64,000 nucleotides of DNA from JAANXG01 sp963731035 (GCA_963731035.1 CAVSUY010000017.1:62001-126000); one strand, 5' to 3'. Shown: positions 1-9,156, counted from the stretch's first letter. The notes: generated from the sequence alone by a model not told the origin. A program made the numbers and translations.

Positions 1-358
1 CCAGCCGCGGCGCGAGGCATCCGAACGCGGCCCCGACTTTGTGGGCCCCGGTCGGGAACCACTTGCCCACCAGCGCGACGATGCGCGCGTCCACCCCGGT
101 CAGCGCGGACGGAAACTCGATGAAATTCACACCGCCGAAGCCGCCGCCGCGGGAAACGGGATCGTTCTTCCAGGTGATGCGAAACAGATTCAGCGGATCG
201 GCGTCCCACAATCCTACCGACGCGAGTTTCTCCTTGATATTACCCGGGATCCGGGACGGATCCTTCATCTGCTCGAACGTGGGAATGGTGATATTTTGCG
301 CCCGCGCCCGCTCGACGGCGCGGGCCAGGCGTTCTTCTTGCACGGTGAGGTCGATCAT
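1..358 (-). CDS. PLP-dependent enzyme, beta-subunit-like (cysteine synthase/threonine synthase fold), C-terminus off the window
   Basis: The frame is open from an ATG at 358 to the left edge, about 119 codons, with no stop inside the window. The N-terminus begins MIDLTVQEERLARAVERARA and later reads WFPTGAHKVGAAFGCL; the lysine in the TGAHKVGAA stretch fits the PLP Schiff-base lysine of fold-type II enzymes. From memory it matches the family annotated as 'pyridoxal-5-phosphate-dependent protein subunit beta', normally over 400 residues, so only the first quarter is visible. It is divergent from the Lrp/AsnC gene at 577, a usual arrangement for an amino-acid enzyme and its regulator. The substrate cannot be inferred. 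Confidence 0.8.
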   Translation of the reverse strand, partial: MIDLTVQEERLARAVERARAQNITIPTFEQMKDPSRIPGNIKEKLASVGLWDADPLNLFRITWKNDPVSRGGGFGGVNFIEFPSALTGVDARIVALVGKWFPTGAHKVGAAFGCLAPRL

Positions 359-538
359 TTTTCGAATGCTGCTCCTTCGCAGCGCGGCTTGCTGTGTAGC
401 GAAGACGATGCTCCTGCTCGCAGGACTTGCCGGCTTGCGGCGTCGAACCTGGTCGGCGCGGTCGGCGGCAGGACTCTGGTTGAGCCAGCAATATTAATGA
501 AGTCCGAGGCTACAAAGTGCTTAAAATAGGGCCTTCAC

Positions 539-555
539 ATGCACAATATATGCAT
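539..555. promoter_or_regulatory. Imperfect palindrome between divergent PLP-enzyme and Lrp/AsnC genes, candidate operator
   Basis: The 17-bp stretch ATGCACAATATATGCAT has perfect 5-bp arms (ATGCA/TGCAT) around an AT-rich centre. It lies 22 bp upstream of the regulator start in otherwise GC-rich DNA. Lrp/AsnC proteins bind AT-rich imperfect palindromes and often control themselves and a divergent neighbour. The site is seen in the sequence; its role as operator is inferred. Confidence 0.4.
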
Positions 556-576
556 TCCCGGGAGAACACATAGCCG

Positions 577-1044
577 ATGCCCGACGTTCAGATCGACCGA
601 CTCGATCGCCGTATCCTCGCCATGGTCCAGGAGAACAATTTGACGCCCCACAGGCAGATAGCCGATTCGGTGGGTCTGTCCACGCCAGCCGTAACCCGCA
701 GACTCAAGCGGTTGCGGGCGCAGGGCGTGATCCGGGCGGACGTGAGCCTGCTGGATGCGTCGTTGCTGAAGCGGCCGTTAACGATTATCGTCAAGGTGGT
801 GGCCGAGAGCGAGCAGCTCGAAGAGCTGGATGCGATGCGCGAGGCATTCGCGGGCTGCGCGCCGATACAGCATTGCTACTACGTCACTGGCGATGCGGAT
901 TTCATACTCATATTCAACGTTGCCGACATGGCGGAGTATGAAGATCTCACCCGGAAGCTTTTCCTGAAGCCGGGCAACGTGAAGCGATTCACGACCTTCG
1001 TCTCCATGGATACGATCAAGGATGACGGCAAGGTGCTGCTGTAA
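577..1044 (+). CDS. Lrp/AsnC family transcriptional regulator
   Basis: The 155-residue protein has the standard two-domain layout: an N-terminal winged helix-turn-helix (about 6-60, with LDRRILAMVQ and LSTPAVTRRLKRLR) and a C-terminal RAM ligand-binding domain (about 70-145, with CYYVTGDADFILIF). Length and motifs fit the family, which forms octameric or hexadecameric DNA-wrapping regulators responding to amino acids. The gene is divergent from the PLP enzyme at 358, so a local amino-acid-responsive switch is the simplest reading. The ATG at 577 follows a weak GGGAGAA Shine-Dalgarno. The effector is unknown. Confidence 0.93.
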   Translation: MPDVQIDRLDRRILAMVQENNLTPHRQIADSVGLSTPAVTRRLKRLRAQGVIRADVSLLDASLLKRPLTIIVKVVAESEQLEELDAMREAFAGCAPIQHCYYVTGDADFILIFNVADMAEYEDLTRKLFLKPGNVKRFTTFVSMDTIKDDGKVLL

Positions 1045-1512
1045 AGAGACCCCATCCGTGCTGCCGTCCCTCACCAGCCGGGTGCTCAACGTTCACGAGC
1101 TCGATGCGCTGCACTCGACACCGCCGCAGCACCGGACATCCGACCAGTGAAGGGTCAGTGCTGTGTCAACCTGCCAGGGAGCACATCCCGGGGAGCGCTC
1201 CAGAGAGACAGGCTCCTAGTCGCAATAGAAGAACGAACGCCCCGCAAGACCTTTATCAGTTGGGTACTCCACAACAACGCCCAGAATACCCGTGCATGCC
1301 AACAGGGGATTGGCTTCTGCTACGCTGGCGACAGCTACGACGGTGAAGGTGCCAGGGCTCTCGCCGAACAATTCAGGCTGGAGAAATAGTAAGACTTATT
1401 GCCGCGGGCCGTCCCGAGGGCGGTCTGGCCCTCAGGCTGTAGGAGACGATGTGCGTCGCTCCCGGCGGATCCGGTTCAGGGCCGTTGGTGGGGTCGCGGG
1501 GTCTTCGGTTAG
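1045..1512. other. Intergenic region with one REP-like hairpin
   Basis: These 468 bases between convergent genes hold only short overlapping frames with unnatural composition; I support no gene. At 1439-1463 there is a degenerate member of the GTAGGAG family of palindromes found elsewhere in the window (GTAGGAGACGATG, then CGTCGCTCCC). It may act as a transcription or mRNA-stability element between the convergent regulator and trxC. Confidence 0.5.
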
Positions 1513-1968
1513 CTATCGATTGAGGCCGGACAACTGCTGATTCAGCCATTGCTGAAACTGGGCTTTTGGCAGTGCGCCGGAAACCCGGGCAACCTCGCGT
1601 CCATGGTGGAACACCATCAAGGTCGGTATGGAGCGGATCTGAAGACGCGCAGCCGTCTGTGGATTGGCCTGCGTGTCCAGCTTGATGAAGGAGACTTGCG
1701 TGGCCATCTCGGCAGCCACCTGCTCCAGAACGGGTGCAAACTGCCTGCAAGGCGCGCACCAGGGTGCCCAGAAGTCGACGACTACGGGCAAGCCGGTCTT
1801 GTCGGTGAAGCGGCTGAAGTTCTGATCGTTCGCAACGATCGGCCGGCCGGATATCAGCTTGCTGCGGCACTTGCCGCATAAGGGGACTTCCCTCAGCTTG
1901 TTCGAGGGTACGCGGTTGACAGCGCCACAGTCGGGACACACCACCTGCACTGGAATCGCGTTTGTCAT
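1513..1968 (-). CDS. trxC: Thioredoxin 2 (zinc-binding thioredoxin)
   Basis: The protein is 151 residues when started at the internal ATG (1968, MTNAIPVQ). An upstream ATG at 1986 would add six residues; neither has a strong ribosome site. An N-terminal zinc finger with CxxC pairs at 11-14 and 31-34 precedes a thioredoxin fold with active site WCAPC (Cys71/Cys74) and a cis-proline segment IPTLMVF. The extra zinc domain separates thioredoxin 2 from thioredoxin 1. It is a cytosolic disulfide reductase served by thioredoxin reductase and is commonly induced by oxidative stress. Alanine in the WCxPC motif is a frequent variant of the usual glycine. Confidence 0.93.
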   Translation of the reverse strand: MTNAIPVQVVCPDCGAVNRVPSNKLREVPLCGKCRSKLISGRPIVANDQNFSRFTDKTGLPVVVDFWAPWCAPCRQFAPVLEQVAAEMATQVSFIKLDTQANPQTAARLQIRSIPTLMVFHHGREVARVSGALPKAQFQQWLNQQLSGLNR

Positions 1969-2424
1969 CGCAGGAAACTCGGGCATTCAAACATGAGGTC
2001 TACATGGATGCCAATGTGTTGTTTCTCAAGTGGGGGCGGCCACATTGGCCCCATTGCCGACTCACCGTCTTATGGATTGCGATGAGGGTTTGTCGATGCC
2101 GGCGAACACAGGCTGAATATATTGAGCGGCCGATCCGGATGTTCCACCGGGAGTTCAATCCTGTCCCGCCTCGGGTTCGGTGTCCCATTGCTGCGCCGTT
2201 GGCCGCGCACCAGAGAACCAGGACTTCCCCTTGGCACCCCAGTCGTCTATTCTTAGCGCATCTGTGATAGTGGGACGCCGGCCTGGCGAGAAAAAAACAA
2301 ACCCAAACGGCGCGTGGATTTCGACCGACTCTCCAGAGGATCGGCGGAGTCCGGTAGGACTGAAGAGGCTTTCACGGCGGTCATTCCGGTAATTCCATGC
2401 GTGTCTAAAAGGAGAGGAACGCTA
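1969..2424. other. Intergenic region between trxC and autotransporter gene
   Basis: This region separates two divergent genes and should contain both promoters. A ribosome site AAGGAGAGG at 2409-2417 serves the gene at 2425. I see no further gene or repeat. A frame running in from 2314 toward the autotransporter is open but lacks a ribosome site and a natural N-terminus. Confidence 0.4.
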
Positions 2425-3990
2425 ATGAATACAACGACAACAGCGATCCCGGCATTCATCGTCTCGGTAGTCCTGCTGTGCACGATCTCCGACGCGCAAA
2501 GCCAGGATCTGTCTATCGACACCCTGCAGTACGGCACGAATCCTTCCAACAGCCCGCTGGCCGATTTCCTGTCCGGTATTCCGGGCAACAGTGCCAACGA
2601 CATCAGCGTTGGCATCGCGCTCGAGAACCTGTGCGGCCAGATCTTCGCCGATAGCACTCCCCTCGTGCCGCAGATATTCAATACTTTCGACCTGTGTTTC
2701 GGCGTCGTCGGCCCCGTCCTCGCGGCGCTCGATCCCGGAGACAAGGAGTTCGCGCAGTTCGTGCAGGAATCCGCCGGGCTTCTATTGGGAGTCAGCGGTC
2801 AGGAGGTCGCGGCCATGGCGGGCAGCTTCACTCAATTGGTCCCCGGCGGCGCCATCAGCGCCCAAAACCGTCTGTCCCACCTGCGCTTGGCCCAGGCCGA
2901 CTCTCCCACGGACAGGGCGCTTGCCTGGGATGCGCGTACGGGCGCCCTGACCTTCGACTTCGAGAGCGGCGGCGGCGCGGGAGACGATTTCGATAATCGC
3001 TGGCGCTTCTACGTCAACGGCGATGCGACCAGGGGCAAGCAAGACACCACGGAGCTGGTCGAGGGATATGACCTGCACGGCTTCAGCGTGAACGGCGGCG
3101 GCGACTACCGTCTGGAACACAATCGCTTCATCGGCTTCAACCTGGCGACGGATCAGGTCAATCTGGATTATGTCGGCGGCAGCGACGGGAAGGTAATGAC
3201 CTACGACGCAGCCGCCTATGCCCTCTTATTCAGGGACGACGGCTGGTATATGCAGGGATATGCCGGTCTCGGCACTGGCAAGATCAACCTGTCGCGCAGC
3301 CTTCGTTTCCGGTCCCGCAGCAGTGTTGTCACGTTTCCCGACGGAACGACGTTCCTGGACCTGTCCAGCCCGATCGAAACGATCGAGACGAACTTCCACA
3401 GCAACACCGACGCGGGCAGATTGTTTGCCACTGTTGGCGCCGGCCGCGACATTCAACGCGGCCCGGTGACCATCGGCGTCAGCGGCTCCTTGGACTATCT
3501 CAGGGTGAATGTCGACGGCTATACCGAAACCACGAACGATCCCCGCGGAGACCCCCTCAAGCTCCAGATAGACGACTACAATCACCGATCCCTGCGCTTC
3601 ATCGCCGCAGCCGACGCCTCGCGGTCGATAAGCACCAGTCACGGCGTTGTGACACCGTTCGTACGAGGCGAGTGGATCCACGAGTTCGCGGACAACCCCA
3701 CCGAGATCCGCGCCCGCTTCGCCGCCGATCCCTTCAGCGTGGGGTTCGTGCAGAACAACCTCAGCTACCTGGGCGGGGCGCCGGCGGTCAACCCGCAGAC
3801 CGGCCAGCCGGACCCGACGACTTTCGTCATCACCTCGGACAACCCGGACACCGACTATTTTCAGCTCAGCACCGGGGCCAACGCCGTGCTCCCTCAAGGC
3901 CTGCAGGCTTTTGTTTCGCTTGAGGCGCTAGTCGGGCTGCGCAACTTCGAGCGTTACACCCTGCAATTCGGAGTGAGCAAGGAATTCTAA
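2425..3990 (+). CDS. Autotransporter-type outer-membrane beta-barrel protein with short N-terminal domain
   Basis: The 521-residue protein starts at the ATG at 2425 because AAGGAGAGG lies just upstream and a signal peptide follows (AIPAFIVSVVLLCTISDAQS, cleavage near residue 27). Residues about 28-160 form a small helical-looking region rich in A, L and Q. From about 165 to the end the protein alternates aromatic and glycine-rich strands and ends in phenylalanine (LQFGVSKEF), the classic outer-membrane assembly signal. This matches the autotransporter beta-domain family (PF03797 type). The passenger is far too short for a normal surface adhesin or protease, so it may be a plain barrel or present a small exposed domain. 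No partner genes adjoin it. Confidence 0.8.
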   Translation: MNTTTTAIPAFIVSVVLLCTISDAQSQDLSIDTLQYGTNPSNSPLADFLSGIPGNSANDISVGIALENLCGQIFADSTPLVPQIFNTFDLCFGVVGPVLAALDPGDKEFAQFVQESAGLLLGVSGQEVAAMAGSFTQLVPGGAISAQNRLSHLRLAQADSPTDRALAWDARTGALTFDFESGGGAGDDFDNRWRFYVNGDATRGKQDTTELVEGYDLHGFSVNGGGDYRLEHNRFIGFNLATDQVNLDYVGGSDGKVMTYDAAAYALLFRDDGWYMQGYAGLGTGKINLSRSLRFRSRSSVVTFPDGTTFLDLSSPIETIETNFHSNTDAGRLFATVGAGRDIQRGPVTIGVSGSLDYLRVNVDGYTETTNDPRGDPLKLQIDDYNHRSLRFIAAADASRSISTSHGVVTPFVRGEWIHEFADNPTEIRARFAADPFSVGFVQNNLSYLGGAPAVNPQTGQPDPTTFVITSDNPDTDYFQLSTGANAVLPQGLQAFVSLEALVGLRNFERYTLQFGVSKEF

Positions 3991-4299
3991 CCCTCCTATT
4001 GCGCCCCGGACGGCGCCCAGTTCGATGTTCCCCAGGACAAGCACCAGTCAGACCTGTGCGCGACGGGGTTGCGCCGCATCGCAGGGGCCTTAAAGCGGTG
4101 AACGGTTGGGCACCGACCATGACATGTTTGAAGGGCAGCGGGCACCTTTCCGCTGCAAGACATGTGGGTTATGATTTCTAGGCGTCGGCATCTCGATGCT
4201 CATCTGCGCTCGGCTTGAGACCGGCTTAGCATCTGCGTCGCTCGAGGGCATGGAGCAGCCCTGCTCATACGAGAGGCTGGCGCACTGGGGCGGATCACC
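3991..4299. other. Intergenic region, no gene seen
   Basis: The 309 bases between two plus-strand genes contain one short hairpin (GCGCC at 4001-4005 pairing with GGCGC at 4012-4016) with no T-tract. I see no coding frame with natural composition. Confidence 0.4.
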
Positions 4300-5577
4300 G
4301 TGAAGCTATTCAAGACAAAGAGTTCTACCAAGCGTTATCTGGAGCCCTGCTACCACCGGGACTCGCCGCCGGACGGGCGTATCCAGACCCCGGAGATGCA
4401 TCTGCGCGGGTGGTTTGCCGTGGACCCGGCCCTCACCTGTCGGCGCATCGAGCTGAAACACGGCGACAATTGGACTTTGCCCCTGGCGACGGAGCAGCGC
4501 CCTGACGTTGAACGCGTTTATCCCGACAGGACCGTAGTGGGATTTGACACGCTTGTGCCCAGCGAAATGATCCGCGAGCGCGGCAGCAGCTCATGGGAAC
4601 TCGTTCTGCAATGCGACGCAGCCACCTACCGCTACCCGCTGACATTGGATGTCAGCGAGAACCTTCCCGAGGACGGCTACTACCGCAGCCGGGATCCTTT
4701 AAGTGGTCCCGGTGGCGGGTTCTTGAGCGACGAACAGAAGGCCTGCTGGCAAAGGGACGGCTTTCTCCTGCTGCCGGGCTTTTTCGATGCGTCCCGGCTG
4801 GACGCCGTCAACGCGTTCGTCGATGAGTTGTGGCGCACTCGCGCCGCCCTGACCGAGCCGGTTACGATCGATGCGTATATCGGCGCCGAAACAGTCCACA
4901 CGATGGGAAGACGCTACCTGTTGAAGGAGGCGCCGGCCAGCGCCCGTGAGGGCCCCTACAAGATCAATGACCTGTTCCTGAGCTACCCTGATATTCGCGA
5001 TGTCATCCTCGACGAGGGGCTCGCCAGCCATATTCGCGCGCTGCTGGACGGCGATCCGGTGGCATGCAACTCGCTTTATTTCGAGTATGGCAGCGAGCAG
5101 CCCGACCACTTCGATACCTTCTTCATGCCGCCGCGGGTGCGCAATCGCATGCTGGCGTCCTGGATTGCCCTGGAAGACGTCACGCAGGACAATGGGCCGC
5201 TTCAGTACTACCCGGGCAGCCATTTGATCGAGCCCTACCTTTTTGCCAACGGCCGCTACAATCGCACGCCGGAAGAACGGACCGACTGCGAGCGCTACAT
5301 TGCCGGCGAGTTGAAGCGCCTGCAGATCGAGCCAACCACGCTGCTCGCCTCGAAGGGAGATGTATTCATCTGGCACGCTCACCTGCTGCACGGCGGCGCG
5401 CCAATACGGGACCCCGGTCGCAGTCGTCGCTCTCTGGTGACACACTACTACCGCACCGCGGAGTTTGCCGAAGGGCAGATCCTTCAACACGCGCCGGGAC
5501 GTTACTACCAGAATCGCCCGCATCCCGGGTCTGAGACGGCGACGGAGAGTTCAACGTTCAGTCAGCCAACTGGGTGA
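4300..5577 (+). CDS. Phytanoyl-CoA dioxygenase (PhyH) family protein
   Basis: The 425-residue protein starts with GTG at 4300. Residues 1-130 form an unrecognised N-terminal domain rich in W and charged residues. From about 140 onward it reads as a PhyH-type Fe(II)/2-oxoglutarate dioxygenase: the iron-binding HxD is His270-Phe-Asp272, the distal histidine lies in WHAHLLHGGA (359-367), and the 2-oxoglutarate arginine is in RSRRSLVTHYY (about 375-384). NGPLQYYPGSH is also typical of the family. It should hydroxylate a small or lipid-like substrate using O2 and 2-oxoglutarate. The substrate cannot be read from the sequence, and neighbours give no pathway. The N-terminal extension is the unusual part. 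Confidence 0.85.
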   Translation: MKLFKTKSSTKRYLEPCYHRDSPPDGRIQTPEMHLRGWFAVDPALTCRRIELKHGDNWTLPLATEQRPDVERVYPDRTVVGFDTLVPSEMIRERGSSSWELVLQCDAATYRYPLTLDVSENLPEDGYYRSRDPLSGPGGGFLSDEQKACWQRDGFLLLPGFFDASRLDAVNAFVDELWRTRAALTEPVTIDAYIGAETVHTMGRRYLLKEAPASAREGPYKINDLFLSYPDIRDVILDEGLASHIRALLDGDPVACNSLYFEYGSEQPDHFDTFFMPPRVRNRMLASWIALEDVTQDNGPLQYYPGSHLIEPYLFANGRYNRTPEERTDCERYIAGELKRLQIEPTTLLASKGDVFIWHAHLLHGGAPIRDPGRSRRSLVTHYYRTAEFAEGQILQHAPGRYYQNRPHPGSETATESSTFSQPTG

Positions 5578-5934
5578 GATGGTGGAATCCGGAGTGGATG
5601 GTCGCTACCCGTGGCACATTCTAGCTCTGTGTTGCCCTGGGCCTTGGGAACGGCAGTGATACTGAGCGATCAACGAGCTTCAGAACCTGAAGCGAAGTTG
5701 TGCCGGCGCGTAATCAAGTTTCATCTTCTATCGCTGTTCGCGATCCGGGATCGCATTTTGATCCAAGTCAACAACAAGGCATAGAGTCAGCTGCCCATGG
5801 TGAATTGGGTCGGGGATCGTCTTAACATCGGACAGATGCACGATGACGGCAGCAAAGTCGGTGCCTGTGCAGGCGGTTGCGCGAATAGTCGTATACCCCT
5901 TGTTGACCTGAAGCACTGGAAAGTGAATGTCGAG
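5578..5934. other. Intergenic region with a short hairpin
   Basis: A 7-bp perfect stem at 5740-5754 (GCGATCC/GGATCGC) is followed by ATTTTG and could end transcription of the PhyH gene, though the T-run is poor. A frame opening at 5797 leads into the next gene but lacks a ribosome site. Nothing else is supported. Confidence 0.35.
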
Positions 5935-6375
5935 ATGAAACTGACCGTGCCTACATTGCAGAGCCTGAAATTCGTGGTCGCGGCACTCTTACCTCTGGCC
6001 GCGGCCGCCGATTGGATGACGTCCTCGGAAGTGTTCGAGCCGACCTACTACGCCGATCACAATCCGGACGTACGGGACCAGTTTGGCTACGATACCGGAA
6101 AACTCATGCAGCACTGGCGCACCCTTGGCATCAAAGAGGGGAGAGCCAGTTCGCCGGTCTTCGACGCGCGGTATTACCTGAAGTCGAATCCGGACGTCGC
6201 GAAGCAGGTTGGAGCGCAGAACTATCCGGGAGCCGCACAACACTGGTACGAGACCGGAATCAAGGAGGGGCGTCCCAGCAGTCCGGATTTCCACGTGCGT
6301 ACATATCTGCAAAACAATCCGGACATCGCCAAGGCGCTGGGCCACCGTGGCAACGCGATCTCCGGCGGCACGTAG
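5935..6375 (+). CDS. Small exported protein with three NPDV repeats
   Basis: From the ATG at 5935 the protein has 146 residues and a signal peptide (LKFVVAALLPLAAAA, cleavage near 25). The mature part is three copies of a 42-43-residue repeat: YYADHNPDV (38-46), YYLKSNPDV (80-88) and TYLQNNPDI (123-131), linked by GIKEGR-x-SSP segments (65-74 and 108-117). Similar YYL-NPDV repeats occur, from memory, in secreted and glycan-related proteins of cyanobacteria and proteobacteria, with no agreed function. It lies 21 bp upstream of the large membrane protein at 6397 and is probably co-transcribed with it. A start at 5797 is possible but would hide the signal peptide. Confidence 0.75.
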   Translation: MKLTVPTLQSLKFVVAALLPLAAAADWMTSSEVFEPTYYADHNPDVRDQFGYDTGKLMQHWRTLGIKEGRASSPVFDARYYLKSNPDVAKQVGAQNYPGAAQHWYETGIKEGRPSSPDFHVRTYLQNNPDIAKALGHRGNAISGGT

Positions 6376-6396
6376 TCAAATCCATCCGAAGCGCTA

Positions 6397-9156
6397 TTGG
6401 TGAGAAAACTGTTTTCCCCTTTTACGTTATCCCAGCTACCGGATGCCGGTCCGTCCCTCCGTCGTCTTGTTCTCGTCTATCTCGTGTTCGTAGCGCTCGT
6501 ATGCGTGTATACCTACCCCTTGATATTGGCGCCCGGGAGCTACCTGAGAGGCTACAACGATCCCTACTTGTTCACATGGATGTTGACGTGGGTCGGCAAG
6601 ACCATATTCACCGATCCGCTGGGGTTGTTCGACACCAATATCTTCTTTCCCTACGCGAATACTCTTGCGTTTTCCGAGCCCCTGATCGTACCCGCGGTGA
6701 CAACGGCAGCGCCGATCTATGCGCTGAGTGGAAATCCGATTCTGGCTTACAACATCACTCTCATAGCGTTCCAGGCGCTATGCGGGTGGGCGGCCTATTA
6801 CGCCACAAGGCGGATCACAGGAAGCGACGTGGGCGCTGTGATTGCCGGAATCGTCTACTGCGTCTCTCCGTTTCGAACCGGCTATTACAACTTTCTCAAC
6901 ATACACTTGTCTTTTGCAGTGCCATTGGCGTTCCTGAGCTTCTCGCTGTTCCTGGAGAAACAGGAGTCCCGATATCTGCTCTGGACGCTAATTCTCGTCT
7001 GGCTCCAGGCCGTAACAATCTGGTACGGCGGCATTCCTCTGGCCCTGTTGCTGTGTCTCGTGACACTTGGATTCCTGCTGCTTCGTCCTCGGGGTTGGCG
7101 GGTCCGAACTGTCACTACCGCTCTCTCGGGCGGTGCATGCCTTGTCCTTGCCCTCGTACCGGTGGCATTGCCATACCTGCGCGTGGCAAAGGATCTGGAG
7201 TTCGTGCGGAGCCTCCAGGATGTCAATAATTACAGAGCCGACCTGTTGTCATTTCTCGATGCGGGCAAGGAGAATGTTCTTTATCATCTTGCCGACTCCA
7301 CAACTTATCCCGGGTTGTTTGCCGGATTCACGATCTACGCTCTATGCGGGCTCGCGATTCTTGTAGCCGCTCGTTCACGGGGCCGCGAAATCGGGACCAC
7401 GATAAGCAGATCGTCGGCTTTGATCGGATGGCTCGTTCCTGTCCTGCTCGCTGTCCTTGCATTCTTTGTATTCGACAAGCAACAACAGGCGCCCCTCTGG
7501 AGTGCCGGCATACCTTTGACGCTGTTGCGATACCTGCTGTTCCTGGTTCTGTTTGCGGGCGTGGTGTTACTGGGTTTGAGCGGCTGGCAATGGACGAGGA
7601 GTTATCAAGCGGAAGAGCACACGCTGACCGCGCGGGACTGGACGATCCTGCTCTCCGTGCTTGCGCTGTTCTGCATGCTGCTTACTCTCGGACCCGTCAT
7701 GCATTTCCAGGGACAACCGTTCGGAACCGGTATTTACGCCTACGTTTACAAATACTTTCCGGGATTCAAGGCGATACGAATATCCCTTCGACTCGATTTT
7801 CTCGTTCTGTTCTTGCTGGGTCTTCTCTCGGCGTTTGGAGTATCGATACTCCAGTCTCGACTTCGCGGCTACGGCCGGCTGCAGTACATCGTCTATGCCT
7901 TGCCGGTGCTGTTGCTCATCGAATACCTACCCGTTCCACTCACCTATCATGACATCAAATGGAACCACCCCCCGAAAGTCTACCGTTGGCTCGCGTCACA
8001 GCCCGGAGACTACGCGATACTGGAATTTCCCACCAAAGACGAGCGCATAGATTCCACCTACGTCTTCTGGTCGCTGTACCATGGGAAACGCCTGGTGAAC
8101 GGAGTCAGCGGATTCTATCCGCCGCTGACGGCCAAGGTGGCTTATTCGACGGCAGACCTGCCGGTCAGCAGAAACCCGCAAACGCTCAGGTCGGTGTATG
8201 GGCTGAGATATCTCCTGGTTCATCTCGAGTGGATGGAAGAGCCTTCTGATAAGCAGGTCTGGATGAAATTGTGGAAAGACCCACCGTCCGGGCTTCGCAA
8301 AGTCGCCAAGTTCGGTGACGTCATCGTATTTGAGATTGAGCGTCGCGCCGAGCAGCGATGGACATGGGAAAGACATTTTGCGACGGATCGGATAGCCAGG
8401 TCACCGGATGCGATCTTCTCCACGACCATACCTCCTGCCAGTGCCGGCGTGCAGCATATCGTGGACGTCAGGTTCAACGGCGAACTCTTGAAGCGTTTCG
8501 AAGACGTATCGGGAACAATGACGCATGAAATCCGCCTTCCCGCACCGTACCAAAGAGTGAAGCCAGACACGTTGACCCTTCGTGACCGTTATCGAATCAC
8601 CGCGTCGACGGAAGGCAACCCTGCCTATCGGATCGGTACGTCAAGTGTATATTCGCCGGCCGACATCGTCGTTAGCAGCGCAGGCAAACCGTACGGCAGC
8701 ACGGCTGCAATCTGGATCAACGGACGCAACTACGAAGTACCACGCTACAGGGGTTACAGCGCCGTGGTCGTGGATCCGAAAACCGGCAAGGTAGTTGCCC
8801 GCAACGCATTCGATACCGCGGGACCGGCCCGCGAAACCGGGAGGCTCATCAAGTTCTTCCACACGGTGAAGCCGGGCCATATCGTGGCGGTTGCGCTGAA
8901 TCGCTTCGGAGGCAGGCAGCTCAACGACGAGGCCTTTCGAGCCTTTCAATCCATAGGAGCCGTCAGCGACCCTCGAGAACACTCAATCTATTCGTCCCAT
9001 GTCCTCATAGGCGTCAAAGGCGCGGCACCCGGCACCGCCATCGAAGCCATCGCGGACCGGGAAATCACTCGGTTCGTCGGCGTAGACAGGCGCGACCGGG
9101 CGATGACGATTGCCGGCTTTCATCTGGCTGCCGACAAGGATGTGGGCTCGCAGTAG
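6397..9156 (+). CDS. Polytopic membrane protein, GT-C glycosyltransferase-like
   Basis: The 919-residue protein starts at TTG 6397 or the adjoining GTG 6400. Residues 1-470 contain about eleven hydrophobic segments. A first extracytoplasmic loop holds GSYLRGYNDPYLFTW, resembling the acidic loop of GT-C enzymes that use lipid-linked sugars. Residues about 490-919 are soluble and beta-rich, probably periplasmic. From memory, proteins of this shape are annotated as hypothetical membrane or YfhO/DUF-type glycosyltransferases. With the exported NPDV-repeat gene just upstream, a role in envelope glycan or lipoprotein-glycan modification is a reasonable inference but unproven. Confidence 0.75.
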   Translation: MVRKLFSPFTLSQLPDAGPSLRRLVLVYLVFVALVCVYTYPLILAPGSYLRGYNDPYLFTWMLTWVGKTIFTDPLGLFDTNIFFPYANTLAFSEPLIVPAVTTAAPIYALSGNPILAYNITLIAFQALCGWAAYYATRRITGSDVGAVIAGIVYCVSPFRTGYYNFLNIHLSFAVPLAFLSFSLFLEKQESRYLLWTLILVWLQAVTIWYGGIPLALLLCLVTLGFLLLRPRGWRVRTVTTALSGGACLVLALVPVALPYLRVAKDLEFVRSLQDVNNYRADLLSFLDAGKENVLYHLADSTTYPGLFAGFTIYALCGLAILVAARSRGREIGTTISRSSALIGWLVPVLLAVLAFFVFDKQQQAPLWSAGIPLTLLRYLLFLVLFAGVVLLGLSGWQWTRSYQAEEHTLTARDWTILLSVLALFCMLLTLGPVMHFQGQPFGTGIYAYVYKYFPGFKAIRISLRLDFLVLFLLGLLSAFGVSILQSRLRGYGRLQYIVYALPVLLLIEYLPVPLTYHDIKWNHPPKVYRWLASQPGDYAILEFPTKDERIDSTYVFWSLYHGKRLVNGVSGFYPPLTAKVAYSTADLPVSRNPQTLRSVYGLRYLLVHLEWMEEPSDKQVWMKLWKDPPSGLRKVAKFGDVIVFEIERRAEQRWTWERHFATDRIARSPDAIFSTTIPPASAGVQHIVDVRFNGELLKRFEDVSGTMTHEIRLPAPYQRVKPDTLTLRDRYRITASTEGNPAYRIGTSSVYSPADIVVSSAGKPYGSTAAIWINGRNYEVPRYRGYSAVVVDPKTGKVVARNAFDTAGPARETGRLIKFFHTVKPGHIVAVALNRFGGRQLNDEAFRAFQSIGAVSDPREHSIYSSHVLIGVKGAAPGTAIEAIADREITRFVGVDRRDRAMTIAGFHLAADKDVGSQ

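Noticed and set aside
39..529. Two overlapping plus-strand frames
   Set aside because: They are shadows of the minus-strand PLP-enzyme gene, whose translation shows clear family motifs.
1104..1389. Short plus-strand frames after the Lrp gene
   Set aside because: No ribosome site, unnatural composition and no recognisable domain.
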